Of a stretch of DNA of 64,000 bases, positions 31,936 through 40,311 are shown piece after piece. Every line of letters starts with the position of its first letter. Positions within the stretch are counted from its first letter, which is position 1. Position numbers and translations under genes: made by a program. Below the pieces are notes generated by a model. That model was not told where the DNA came from. It made no database searches and saw only the letters and a list, made by a program, of their open reading frames with translations. This DNA comes from Streptomyces sp. JH34 (GTDB lineage Bacteria; Actinomycetota; Actinomycetes; Streptomycetales; Streptomycetaceae): NCBI RefSeq assembly GCF_029428875.1, contig NZ_JAJSOO010000001.1, positions 1,302,001 through 1,366,000 on the forward strand, written 5' to 3'.

Positions 31936-32618
31936 GGTTCGAGGCGGCCCCGGATCCCGTCGAAGTGGGTGCGCATCGCGCGCACCGCTCGTGCGCCGTC
32001 GGCCGCCGCCACCGCCTCGACGATCTCGTGGTGCTGGGCGCAGGTCACGGACGGATCCTGGTGGCCGTCGTCCATGTCCTCGCGCACCCGGTCCATGGCC
32101 GCCCAGAAGGCGTCCAGCACCTCGCTGAGGAGGTGGTTGTCGAGCGAGGCGTAGAGCGCGAGGTGGAACGCGCGGTCGGTGGCGCGGGCGACCCGGCCGC
32201 CCTCGGCCGCCTCGGTCTCCATCGTCTGGACCAGGGCCCGGAGCACGGCGAGGTCCTCCGCCGGGACGCCGGCGGTGACGGCTGAGACGAGCCCGGTCTC
32301 CAGCGCCTCGCGCACCCTCATCAGCTCCAGCAGGCCGGGCTCGCCCTGCCGGTGCCGGACGGCGGCCCGGAAGGCGAGCCCCTCGGCGAAGGGCGACAGG
32401 GAGAGCGAGCCGACGAAGGTCCCGAAGCCCCGCCGGATCTCGACGACGTTGACGGCCTGGAGCGCCTTGAGCGCCTCGCGCACCGAGACCCGTCCCGCCG
32501 AGAACAGCTCCATCAGCTCGGTCTCGGTGGGCAGCGGATCACCCGGTCCGAGCCTGCGTCCGAGGATCATTTCCTTGATCCTTCGCTCGATGTCCTGAGC
32601 CATGGTGGGGCGGGCCAC
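31917..32618 (-). CDS. FadR/GntR-family regulator, second of two in the nan region
   Basis: A 233-residue FadR-subfamily protein. The DNA-binding part is QDIERRIKEMILGRRLGPGDPLPTETELMELFSAGRVSVREALKALQ with wing RRGFGTFVG; the FCD domain has MRVREALETGL, ATDRAFHLALYA and QHHEIVEAV. GTG 32618 is chosen because AGGAGG precedes it (the Met five codons later is an alternative). It is divergent from the NanA-like copy 2 operon, whose promoter and operator C lie in the gap. It is the second candidate regulator of the locus. Confidence 0.9.
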   Translation of the reverse strand: MARPTMAQDIERRIKEMILGRRLGPGDPLPTETELMELFSAGRVSVREALKALQAVNVVEIRRGFGTFVGSLSLSPFAEGLAFRAAVRHRQGEPGLLELMRVREALETGLVSAVTAGVPAEDLAVLRALVQTMETEAAEGGRVARATDRAFHLALYASLDNHLLSEVLDAFWAAMDRVREDMDDGHQDPSVTCAQHHEIVEAVAAADGARAVRAMRTHFDGIRGRLEPQSVSA

Positions 32619-32656
32619 AGCGGTCCTCCTGGGGTGTCGCCGGCCACCGGCACCTC

Positions 32657-32687
32657 TTGACCGGCCGCCGGGGCGTCTGCTTAAGGT
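32657..32687 (+). promoter_or_regulatory. Promoter of the nan catabolic operon
   Basis: TTGACC (32657-32662) and TTAAGG/TAAGGT (32681-32687) with an 18-19 base spacer. Operator C starts 13 bases further downstream. Confidence 0.65.
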
Positions 32688-32700
32688 GAGTCCAGACATA

Positions 32701-32722
32701 GGACATCTTACGTCCCATGTCC
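32701..32722 (+). promoter_or_regulatory. Regulon operator C
   Basis: GGACAT (32701-32706) and ATGTCC (32717-32722) are perfect inverted arms. The segment aligns without gaps to operator B over 22 bases (GGACATCT-ACGTC-TGTCC shared). It lies just downstream of the -10 box of the nan operon. Confidence 0.75.
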
Positions 32723-32782
32723 TCGTCCCGTCTCCCCTTCCGTCGACGGGCCCGCGTACCGAACGAGCTGGAGCTCCTCACC

Positions 32783-33742
32783 ATGTCTCTGACCGCACCG
32801 CTGCACGGTGTCGTACCGCCGGTCTGCACCCCGCTCGACGACCGCGGGGAGGTCGACACGGCCTCCCTGACCCGGCTCGTCGGCCACCTCGTCGACGGTG
32901 GTGTGCACGGGCTCTTCGCCCTCGGTTCGACCAGCGAGGTCGCCTATCTGACCGACGCCCAGCGCGCCATCGCCCTGGAGACGGTGGTCACCGCGGCCGC
33001 CGGGCGCGTCCCGGTCCTGGCCGGGGTCATCGACACCACGACGGCGCGGGTCACCGAGCACGCGCGGACCGCCATGGAGCTCGGCGCGGACGCCCTCGTC
33101 GCGACGGCGCCGTTCTACACACGTACGCACCCGAAGGAGATCGCCGGGCACTTCCGGCGGCTGCGCGCCGCGGTCGACCTGCCGCTGTTCGCCTACGACA
33201 TCCCGGTGGCCGTGCACTCCAAGCTCTCGGCGTCCCTGGTGCGCGAGCTCGCCGAGGACGGCACCCTCGCGGGCCTCAAGGACAGCAGCGGTGACGAGGG
33301 CGGACTGCGCAGGCTGATCGTGGAGCTCGGCGGTCGCGAAGGACGGACCGAGGGCCCCGTGCCGCACTTCAGTGTGCTGACCGGTTCCGAACTCACCGTG
33401 GACGCGGCGCTGCTGGCCGGGGCGGACGGTGTAGTGCCCGGCATCGGCAACGTGGACCCGGCCGGTTACGTCCGGCTGTACGACGCCGCGCGGTCCGGTG
33501 ACTGGGCGCTCGCCGCCCGGGAGCAGGAGCGGCTCGTCGAGCTGTTCGCCATGGTCGACGTCGGCCCGGAGCAGGACATGGGCCGCAGCTCCTCGGCGCT
33601 CGGCTCCTTCAAGGAGGCGCTGCGGCTGCTCGGTGTCATCGACGACGGCGCCACCGCCTTCCCGCAGATCCCGCTCTCCGCCGAGTCCGTCGCCCACGTC
33701 GCGGAGCGGCTGCGCGGCGCCGGCCTGCCGCCGGTCCGATGA
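32783..33742 (+). CDS. DapA/NanA-family aldolase (N-acetylneuraminate lyase-like), copy 2
   Basis: A 319-residue class I aldolase. Schiff-base lysine in GLKDSSGDEG, Tyr in FAYDIPV, and the carboxylate loop as GSTSEVAY. ATG 32783 has GGAG eight bases upstream; the longer in-frame start would cover operator C. It heads a tightly packed run with a ROK kinase, NanE and a transporter, so N-acetylneuraminate lyase (Neu5Ac to ManNAc plus pyruvate) is the likeliest activity. It is a paralogue of copy 1 (26858-27790). Confidence 0.87.
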   Translation: MSLTAPLHGVVPPVCTPLDDRGEVDTASLTRLVGHLVDGGVHGLFALGSTSEVAYLTDAQRAIALETVVTAAAGRVPVLAGVIDTTTARVTEHARTAMELGADALVATAPFYTRTHPKEIAGHFRRLRAAVDLPLFAYDIPVAVHSKLSASLVRELAEDGTLAGLKDSSGDEGGLRRLIVELGGREGRTEGPVPHFSVLTGSELTVDAALLAGADGVVPGIGNVDPAGYVRLYDAARSGDWALAAREQERLVELFAMVDVGPEQDMGRSSSALGSFKEALRLLGVIDDGATAFPQIPLSAESVAHVAERLRGAGLPPVR

Positions 33743-34728
33743 ACACCCGCCCGACAGGCACGGCTTCGGCAGACGCCGGTCCGACGAGCGCGGCGGCGAC
33801 CGGGGCCGTGGTGATCGGCCTCGACCTCGGCGGCACGAAGATCGCCGCCGCGCTCTTCGCCGCCGACGGCACGGTGCTGGCCCGGCACACCCGGCCCACC
33901 CCGGCCAGGGACGGCGCGGCTGCGGTGCTCGACGCGCTCGCCGGGGCGGCCGCCGAGGTGGACCCCGGCGGGCAGGCCACGGCCCTCGGCGTCGCCGCTG
34001 CCGGGGTCGTCGACCCCCGCAGCGGCATGGTGACCAGTGCCACGGACTCGATCAGCGGCTGGGCGGGCACCGCGCTGGCCGCCGGCCTCGCGGACCGCAC
34101 GGGCCTGCCGGTGGCCTGCGACAACGACGTACGTGCCACCGCCGGGCCGGAGCTCGCCGCACTGCCGGAGCGCCGCGGTTCGCTGCTCTTCGCCGCGGTC
34201 GGCACGGGCGTGGGCGGTGCCCTCGCCGTCGACGGGCGGATGCTGCACGGCGCGGCGGGCGTCGCCGGCCACCTCGGCCATCTGCCCAGTGCGGAGGCGG
34301 CGGGGCTGCCCTGCACCTGCGGTGCCACCGGCCACCTGGAGGTCATCGCCTCCGGTCCGGGCATCACCGCGCACTACGAGCGGATCACCGGCGCCCCGGT
34401 GGACCGGCTGGAAACGGTCGCCGCCCGGGCCGCCCGCGGCGAACGGGCGGCCGTGCACGCCGTGACCACGGGGGCCGCGGCCGCCGGACGGGTCCTCGGC
34501 GGCCTCGCCAACGCGCTCGGCCCCGACCGGGTCGTCGTCGGCGGCGGGGTCCCGAGGATCGGGTCGCTGTACGGCGACGCGCTGGCGGCCGCCTTCGCCG
34601 CCGAGCTGATGCCGCCGCTGCGCGGGCTCGTCCCCGAACCCCCGCTCTTCGGTCACGACGCCGCCGTGCTGGGCGCCGCCGCCCTGACCACCACCCTTCC
34701 CCTCCACCACCCGGGAGCACTCCGATGA
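33739..34728 (+). CDS. ROK family sugar kinase (N-acetylmannosamine kinase-like)
   Basis: A 329-residue ROK protein: phosphate loop VIGLDLGGTKIAAALF, then AAAGVVDPRSG, catalytic region VACDNDVRATAGPEL (the DND aspartate), GTGVGGALAVDG and HLGHLP. The usual zinc motif CxCGxxGCxE reads CTCGATGHLE, so the third cysteine is replaced by His, which could still bind zinc. Start overlaps the aldolase stop (ATGA) and the end overlaps nanE likewise, so the three are co-translated. The context points to phosphorylation of ManNAc. Confidence 0.88.
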   Translation: MNTRPTGTASADAGPTSAAATGAVVIGLDLGGTKIAAALFAADGTVLARHTRPTPARDGAAAVLDALAGAAAEVDPGGQATALGVAAAGVVDPRSGMVTSATDSISGWAGTALAAGLADRTGLPVACDNDVRATAGPELAALPERRGSLLFAAVGTGVGGALAVDGRMLHGAAGVAGHLGHLPSAEAAGLPCTCGATGHLEVIASGPGITAHYERITGAPVDRLETVAARAARGERAAVHAVTTGAAAAGRVLGGLANALGPDRVVVGGGVPRIGSLYGDALAAAFAAELMPPLRGLVPEPPLFGHDAAVLGAAALTTTLPLHHPGALR

Positions 34729-35405
34729 CCCCACAGGACCTGGCCGACACCCTCCGGGGCCGGCTCGTCGTCTCCTGCCAGGCACCCCCCGGCGACCCGA
34801 TGCGGGAGACCGCCACCCTCGTACGCCTGGCCCTGTCCGCCGTCGCCGGCGGCGGAGCGGCGATCCGGGCCAACGAGCCGGAGGTCGTCGCCGCGATCAC
34901 CGCCGCCGTCGACCTCCCGGTCATCGGCCTGTGGAAGGACGGCGACACCGGCGTCCACATCACCCCGACCGTCCGGCACGCCCTGGCGGTCGTCGAGGCC
35001 GGCGCGGCGGTGGTCGCCGCCGACGCCACCGACCGGCCGCGCCCGGACGGCTCCACGTTCGCCGAGCTGGTCACCGCAGTACACGCGGCGGGCGCCCTGG
35101 TCATGGCGGACGTCTCCACGCTCGCCGAGGGGATCGCCGCCGCCGGGCAGGGGGCGGACTTCGTCTCGACGACCCTGTCCGGCTACGTGCCGGGCTCGCC
35201 GAAGCAGACCGGCCCGGACCTGGACCTTGTGACATCTCTCTCTGCCGCGGTCCCTGTACCGGTCGTCGCCGAAGGACGTATCAATACCCCGGAGGAGGCT
35301 GCCGAGGCCATCGCCCGCGGCGCCCACAGCGTCGTGGTCGGTACGGCCATCACCGCTCCCACCGCCCTGACCTCCCGCTTCGTCGCCGGTCTCGCCCGGC
35401 CCTGA
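34725..35405 (+). CDS. nanE: N-acetylmannosamine-6-phosphate 2-epimerase
   Basis: A 226-residue TIM-barrel enzyme. The NanE signature is clear: LVVSCQAPPGDPM at the start, IRANEPEVVAAI, VIGLWKDG with the catalytic Lys, VAADATDRPRPDG, TTLSGYVPGS, VVAEGRINTPEEAAEAI and VVVGTAIT. It converts ManNAc-6-P to GlcNAc-6-P, feeding aminosugar catabolism. NanE is specific to sialic acid/ManNAc pathways, so it anchors the interpretation of the whole locus. Confidence 0.95.
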   Translation: MTPQDLADTLRGRLVVSCQAPPGDPMRETATLVRLALSAVAGGGAAIRANEPEVVAAITAAVDLPVIGLWKDGDTGVHITPTVRHALAVVEAGAAVVAADATDRPRPDGSTFAELVTAVHAAGALVMADVSTLAEGIAAAGQGADFVSTTLSGYVPGSPKQTGPDLDLVTSLSAAVPVPVVAEGRINTPEEAAEAIARGAHSVVVGTAITAPTALTSRFVAGLARP

Positions 35406-35470
35406 GCAGCCCTCACCACGTGGGACGGCTGCCCGACGACGGAGCACCGTCCCCGCACCAGGAGCGCACC

Positions 35471-36931
35471 GTGCAGAAATCCCCCTCCACGCTCCCCTGG
35501 TACCGCGAGGTGAGCGGTACCCAGTGGAAGTCCTTCTTCGCCGCCTGGATCGGCTACGTCCTCGACGGATTCGACTTCGTCCTCATCACCCTCGTCCTGA
35601 CCGAGATCAGCGACGACTTCGGGCTGAGCACGGTGCAGGCCGCCAGCCTGATCTCCGGCGCCTTCATCACCCGCTGGCTGGGCGGCGCCGCCCTGGGCGC
35701 CGTCGGTGACCGGTACGGCCGCAAGATCTCGATGGTGCTGAGCATCCTGCTGTACTCGCTGGGCACCTTCGCCTGCGGGTTCGCCTGGAACTACCACAGC
35801 CTCTTCGCCGCCCGGCTGGCCATCGGCATGGGCATGGCCGGCGAGTACAGCGCCAGCGCCACGTACGTCATGGAGAGCTGGCCCGCGCGGGTGCGCAGCC
35901 GTGCGAGCGGCTTCCTGATCTCGGGGTTCTCGGTCGGCTCCGTCCTCGCGGCCCAGGTCTACACCTGGGTGGTGCCCTCGCTCGGCTGGCGCTGGATGTT
36001 CTACCTGGGCCTGATACCCATCGCGGTCGCGCTGTGGATGCGGCGGGCCCTGCCGGAGGCCGAGGAGTGGACGGCGGACGTCGCGGAACAGGGCGCCAGG
36101 CCCAACCCCTTCCGGCCGCTGTTCAGGACCCCGCGCCTCGCCGTGGTCAACACGGTCCTCGTGGTGGCCGCGACGCTCTCGCTCTTCCTGGTCTTCACGC
36201 CGGGCGGCGAGGGCCTGGTGCCGGTGCTGTCGGTGGTGGCGGGCCTCTCCCTCGCGGCGTTCGCCGTGCAGCTGGGCGGACGGCGCGGGTGGCTCCTGTA
36301 CGTGTCGATGATCGTGACGCTGTTCTTCGCGTTCCTCTACTCCTGGCCCATCCAGGCGCTGCTCCCCACCTATCTGAAGACGGAGCTGGGGTACACCACC
36401 GACCAGGTCACCGACGTCCTCTACTTCGCGGGCTTCGGCACCATGGCCGGCTGCTGGACGGCGGGCTTCCTGGGCGACTGGATCGGGGCGAAGAAGGCGT
36501 ACGCGCTGACGCTGCTGGCCTCGCTTGCCTTCGTGTACCCGGTGTTCGCGGTGAAGGACAACCTGCTGGTGCTCGGGTGTCTGCTGTTCCTGCTGCAGGC
36601 CACCAGCTTCGGGATCTCCGGGCTGCTGCCGCGTTACATCGGCGGCCACTTCCCGACGGCGAGCCGGGGGGCCGCGCTCGGCTTCACGTACAACGTGGGG
36701 GCGCTCGGCGGGGCCGTGGCCCCGGTGCTCGGGGCGCACCTGGCGTCCGGGATGGACCTGGGCCGGGCGCTCGCGGTGCTGACGTTCGCGGGGACGGTGA
36801 TCGTGGTGCTGCTGGTCGGCTTCGACGTACCGGCGCGGCTGAACCGGCTGACGGACCCCGACGCGCAGAAGGACCATCTGGCCGAGCCCGACCGGACCGC
36901 GGAACCGGAGGAGGCCGACCGCGTCGGTTAG
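35471..36931 (+). CDS. MFS transporter, sialic-acid type (NanT-like)
   Basis: A 486-residue major facilitator of the sialate:H+ symporter branch. It opens WYREVSGTQWKSFFAAWIGYVLDGFDFVLITLVL, has the A-motif GAVGDRYGRK, and an extra pair of helices in the middle (FVLVFTPGGEGLVPV region, 14 segments in all) as in E. coli NanT. GTG 35471 has AGGAG seven bases upstream. It ends the nan operon and is followed by a strong hairpin. With the ABC transporter of the same locus broken, this would be the only intact uptake system here. Confidence 0.9.
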   Translation: MQKSPSTLPWYREVSGTQWKSFFAAWIGYVLDGFDFVLITLVLTEISDDFGLSTVQAASLISGAFITRWLGGAALGAVGDRYGRKISMVLSILLYSLGTFACGFAWNYHSLFAARLAIGMGMAGEYSASATYVMESWPARVRSRASGFLISGFSVGSVLAAQVYTWVVPSLGWRWMFYLGLIPIAVALWMRRALPEAEEWTADVAEQGARPNPFRPLFRTPRLAVVNTVLVVAATLSLFLVFTPGGEGLVPVLSVVAGLSLAAFAVQLGGRRGWLLYVSMIVTLFFAFLYSWPIQALLPTYLKTELGYTTDQVTDVLYFAGFGTMAGCWTAGFLGDWIGAKKAYALTLLASLAFVYPVFAVKDNLLVLGCLLFLLQATSFGISGLLPRYIGGHFPTASRGAALGFTYNVGALGGAVAPVLGAHLASGMDLGRALAVLTFAGTVIVVLLVGFDVPARLNRLTDPDAQKDHLAEPDRTAEPEEADRVG

Positions 36932-36937
36932 CACGGT

Positions 36938-36985
36938 CCACGCGCAGGCGCCCGTCCGGAGTTCCGGGCGGGCGCCTGCGCGTGG
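36938..36985. terminator. Strong bidirectional hairpin after nan operon
   Basis: 22-base arms with one mismatch (36938-36959 and 36964-36985) and an AGTT loop, between the convergent transporter and MaoC genes. Confidence 0.88.
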
Positions 36986-37008
36986 GTACTGCTGGGGCGG
37001 TGCGGGTC

Positions 37009-37467
37009 CTACGAGTAGAAGTGCGTCAGCGACTCGGCGACGCAGGCCGGCTTCCCGGAACCCTCCAGCTCGAAGGTGAAGCCCCGCGTCATCTGTACGC
37101 CGCCGCGCGCGACCTCGGTCACCCCGGTGACGGTGGCGTGCAGGCGCACGCGGCTGCCGACGGGGACGGGGGCGGGGTGACGGACCCGGTTGACGCCGTA
37201 GTTGAGCGCGCGCCCCACACCGGTCACCTGGAGGAGTTCGCCGAACATCGGGATGCCCCAGCTCAGCACCATGTAGCCGTGGGCGATGGTGCGTCCGTAC
37301 GGTCCGGCCGCGGCGCGTTCGATGTCGGTGTGGATCCACTGGTGGTCGCCCGAGACGTACGCGTAGGCGTCGATGAGCTCCTGGGTGACCTCCTTCCACT
37401 CCGAGCGCCCGAGGTCGCGCCCGCCGAGGGCGAGGATCTCCGGGATGCCGTGCGCGGTCAGCGGCAT
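37009..37467 (-). CDS. MaoC-family (R)-enoyl-CoA hydratase-like protein
   Basis: A 152-residue single hot-dog domain protein with the MaoC signature: YAYVSGDHQWIHTDIERA (catalytic Asp/His), GRTIAHGYMVLSW and a NYGVNRVRHPAPVPVGSRVR strand. It hydrates 2-enoyl-CoA esters. It is the last gene of a minus-strand run after an MHS transporter and a thiolase, fitting CoA-dependent breakdown of an organic acid. Confidence 0.9.
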   Translation of the reverse strand: MPLTAHGIPEILALGGRDLGRSEWKEVTQELIDAYAYVSGDHQWIHTDIERAAAGPYGRTIAHGYMVLSWGIPMFGELLQVTGVGRALNYGVNRVRHPAPVPVGSRVRLHATVTGVTEVARGGVQMTRGFTFELEGSGKPACVAESLTHFYS

Positions 37468-37497
37468 GGCGGTACTCCGTTCTGCGTGTACGGGCGG

Positions 37498-38841
37498 TCA
37501 GGCGGTGACGGGAGCGGCGCGGGGCCCGGCGACCGGCTCGGCGGACTGCTCGTCGTGGTTGGGGCGCTTGAGCAGGAGGAGCATGCAGCCCAGGGTCAGC
37601 GCCACCTGGAAGACGGCGTAGGCGATGACGGCCGTGATGGAGCCGGTCCGGTTGAGCAGGAACTGGCCGATGATCGGGGTCGTGCCGCCGAGCAGGGTGC
37701 CGCAGAGCTGGTAGCAGAGCGAGATGCCGGTGTAGCGCAGATGGGCCGGGAAGCGGCTGGCCAGCATGCCGGCGAGGGCCGCGTAGTAGAGGCAGTGCGG
37801 GATGGTGGCGACGGCGACGCCGAGCATCGCGAGGCCGTAGTTCTCGGTGCTGATGAGGACGAACATCACCGGCATCAGGATGAGTTCCGGCAGCAGCATC
37901 ACGGTCACCGCACGGGACCAGCTCTTCATCCGGGTGGCGATGACCGCGCCGAAGGGCTGGACGAGGATCTGGGTGACGTTGGCGACGAGGATGATCGTCA
38001 GGAAGGAACTGCGGTCGAAGTCGAGGGACGTGGTGGCCCAGGACAGGGCGAAGGTCGACTTGAAGTACGTGGCGGACAGCCCGATGGTGCAGGCGCCGAT
38101 GCCGAGGACGATCAGCATGGGGTGGCTGCGCAGGACCTCGGTCAGCGGGAGCTTGGCGACTTCCTTCTTCTCGATGAGCTCGGCCATGGCCGGGGACTCG
38201 GCGACCTTCAGCCGGACCAGCAGGCCCACCATGACGAGTGCGGCGGAGGCGAGGAAGGGCACGCGCCAGCCCCAGGAGACGAACGCGTCGTCGGGGAGTT
38301 GGCTGATGGCCAGGAAGCTCAGGGTGGAGAGGGTGTTGCCGACGGGCGAGCCCTGCTGCGCGAAGGCGCCGTACAGGACGGACTTGCCCTTCGGCGCGTG
38401 CTCGGAGGCGATGAGGACCGATCCGCCCCACTCACCGCCGAGGCCGATGCCCTGGATCATGCGGATGCAGACCAGCAGGATCGGGGCGGCGACGCCGATG
38501 GAGGCGTAGCCGGGGAGCAGACCGATCGCGGTGGTGGAGACGCCCATCAGCAGCAGGGTGATGACGAGCGTCTTCTTGCGGCCGAGCCGGTCGCCGTAAT
38601 GGCCGAAGATGATGCCGCCGATCGGGCGGGCGAGGAAGCCGACCCAGAAGGTGGCGAAGGCGACCAGGGTGCCTATGGGGCCTTCGAGTTCGGGGAAGAA
38701 CACCTTGTCGAAGACGAGCGCTGCCGCGGTTCCGTAGATGTAGAAGTCGAACCACTCGATGGTGGAGCCGATGAAGGCTCCGAATCCTGCGCGGTTGGCG
38801 GCTTTCGTTCGCTCGCGTGCGGTTGCGGTGGTCGCACTCAT
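37498..38841 (-). CDS. MHS-family MFS transporter (metabolite:H+ symporter)
   Basis: A 447-residue transporter of the ShiA/MhpT-like metabolite:H+ symporter family: FGAFIGSTIEWFDFYIYGTAAALVF at the start, GHYGDRLGRKKTL (A-motif), IGLGGEWGGSVLI and HLRYTGISLCYQLCGTLLGG near the end, 12 membrane segments. Members carry shikimate, aromatic acids or dicarboxylates. Neighbouring thiolase and MaoC suggest import of a compound degraded through CoA thioesters. Start 38841 was taken by family alignment. Confidence 0.92.
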   Translation of the reverse strand: MSATTATARERTKAANRAGFGAFIGSTIEWFDFYIYGTAAALVFDKVFFPELEGPIGTLVAFATFWVGFLARPIGGIIFGHYGDRLGRKKTLVITLLLMGVSTTAIGLLPGYASIGVAAPILLVCIRMIQGIGLGGEWGGSVLIASEHAPKGKSVLYGAFAQQGSPVGNTLSTLSFLAISQLPDDAFVSWGWRVPFLASAALVMVGLLVRLKVAESPAMAELIEKKEVAKLPLTEVLRSHPMLIVLGIGACTIGLSATYFKSTFALSWATTSLDFDRSSFLTIILVANVTQILVQPFGAVIATRMKSWSRAVTVMLLPELILMPVMFVLISTENYGLAMLGVAVATIPHCLYYAALAGMLASRFPAHLRYTGISLCYQLCGTLLGGTTPIIGQFLLNRTGSITAVIAYAVFQVALTLGCMLLLLKRPNHDEQSAEPVAGPRAAPVTA

Positions 38842-38968
38842 GGGTGGCTCCCGTGAACATCGTTGATCAAGCGGATGAGGGCACGGCTGACCCGGCGTCG
38901 CCCGAGACGCCCTGGGTCGCACGTGGTGGAGAGGGGACGGTGAGGAGGAGGGGGACGGGGAAAGGCGG

Positions 38969-40195
38969 TCAGGCGGCGATGCGTTCGAAGACCGCGGCGA
39001 GGCCTTGGCCGCCGCCGATGCACATGGTCTCCAGCCCGTAGCGGGCCTGGCTGCGGTGCATCTCCCGGCTCAGGGTGGCGAGGATGCGGGCGCCCGTGGC
39101 GCCCACCGGGTGACCGAGGGAGACACCCGATCCGTTGATGTTGATCCGCTGCTCGTGGTCCTTGTCGCCGAGGCCCAGTTCCCGGGTGCAGGCGAGGACC
39201 TGGGCGGCGAACGCCTCGTTGATCTCGATCAGGTCGAGGTCGGCGAGGGTGAGCCCGGCCCGCCCGAGCGCCGCGCGGGTGGCCGGGACGGGGCCGAGGC
39301 CCATCGTCGCGGCGGGGACACCCGCGCGGGCGAAGGAGACGAGACGGACGAGCGGAGTCAGCCCGAGCCGTTCGGCGGTGGCGGCGCTGGTGACCAGACA
39401 GGCCGCGGCGGCGTCGTTCTGGCCGCTGGCGTTGCCGGCGGTGACGGTGGCCTCCGGGTCGGACTTGGCCATGACGGGTCGCAGCGCGGCGAGTTGTTCG
39501 GCGGTGGTGTCGGGGCGGGGGTGCTCGTCGGCGGTGACGGTGGTCTCGCCCTTGCGCGTGCGTACGGTGACCGGGACGGTCTCCGCGTCGTAGCGCCCCT
39601 CCCGCACCGCGCGGGCGGCGCGGGCCTGCGAGCGCAGGGCGAGGGCGTCCTGGTCCGCGCGGCTGACGGAGTAGGCGCGGCGGAGGTTCTCCGCGGTCTC
39701 GATCATGCCGCCGGGTACGGGGTGGTGGACGCCGCCGGCGGTGACCCGGCCCCGGGCCAGCGAGTCGTGGAGCTGGAGTCCGGGGCCCTTGATGCCCCAG
39801 CGCCCGTCGTGCGTGTAGTAGGGGGCGGCGCTCATGACGTCGACGCCGCCCGCGACGACGACGTCGCTGAATCCGGCCCGGATCTGCATGGCCGCGTCCA
39901 GGACGGCCTGCAGGCCGGAGCCGCAGCGCCGGTCGGTCTGGACACCGGTGACGGTGTCGGGCAGTCCGGCGTCCAGGGCGGCGACCCGGCCGATGGCGGG
40001 GGCCTCGGACGTGGGGTAGGCGTGCCCGAGGATCACCTCGTCCACCCGGTCGGGGTCGATCCCCGTGCGGGCGACCACCTCGGCGATGACGCGTGCGGCG
40101 AGCGCGGCCGGGGTCTGCTGGGCGAACGCGCCGCCGAAACGCCCGATGGGTGTGCGCAGCGGCTCGCAGATGACGACATCGGTCTGGTCGGGCAC
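38969..40195 (-). CDS. Acetyl-CoA C-acyltransferase (thiolase)
   Basis: A 408-residue thiolase. The acyl-binding cysteine is in QTDRRCGSGLQAVLDA, with NINGSGVSLGHPVGATGARI and ETMCIGGGQGLAAVFE carrying the catalytic His and second Cys. The GTG at 40195 follows AAAGG. It is close to PcaF/AtoB types and heads the minus-strand run thiolase, transporter, MaoC. A dyad (40244-40263) stands in its promoter region. Confidence 0.93.
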   Translation of the reverse strand: MPDQTDVVICEPLRTPIGRFGGAFAQQTPAALAARVIAEVVARTGIDPDRVDEVILGHAYPTSEAPAIGRVAALDAGLPDTVTGVQTDRRCGSGLQAVLDAAMQIRAGFSDVVVAGGVDVMSAAPYYTHDGRWGIKGPGLQLHDSLARGRVTAGGVHHPVPGGMIETAENLRRAYSVSRADQDALALRSQARAARAVREGRYDAETVPVTVRTRKGETTVTADEHPRPDTTAEQLAALRPVMAKSDPEATVTAGNASGQNDAAAACLVTSAATAERLGLTPLVRLVSFARAGVPAATMGLGPVPATRAALGRAGLTLADLDLIEINEAFAAQVLACTRELGLGDKDHEQRININGSGVSLGHPVGATGARILATLSREMHRSQARYGLETMCIGGGQGLAAVFERIAA

Positions 40196-40243
40196 GGCGG
40201 AACACCTTTCGGCGGGTTCGGGTGTGTGGGGTGACCTTCGCAC

Positions 40244-40263
40244 TGGACCACTGAGTCGGTCCA
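40244..40263. promoter_or_regulatory. Dyad upstream of thiolase gene
   Basis: TGGACC and GGTCCA, 8-base centre, about 50 bases upstream of the thiolase start. This is a plausible operator for the LysR regulator or another protein. Confidence 0.4.
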
Positions 40264-40284
40264 ATATCGAGTTACCTCACTTTC

Positions 40285-40301
40285 GAGACGCTCTACGTCT
40301 C
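40285..40301. terminator. Small hairpin after lysR gene
   Basis: GAGACG-CTCTA-CGTCTC, perfect 6-base arms, starting 11 bases after the lysR stop on the minus strand. It may be a weak terminator or a second operator before the thiolase gene. Confidence 0.4.
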
Positions 40302-40311
40302 AATCGCGCGG

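Noticed and set aside
35183..38856. Very long open frames (up to 1082 codons) on both strands over nanE, the transporters and MaoC
   Set aside because: They are shadows: compositionally biased, no domains, and they cross several well-supported genes and a terminator hairpin.
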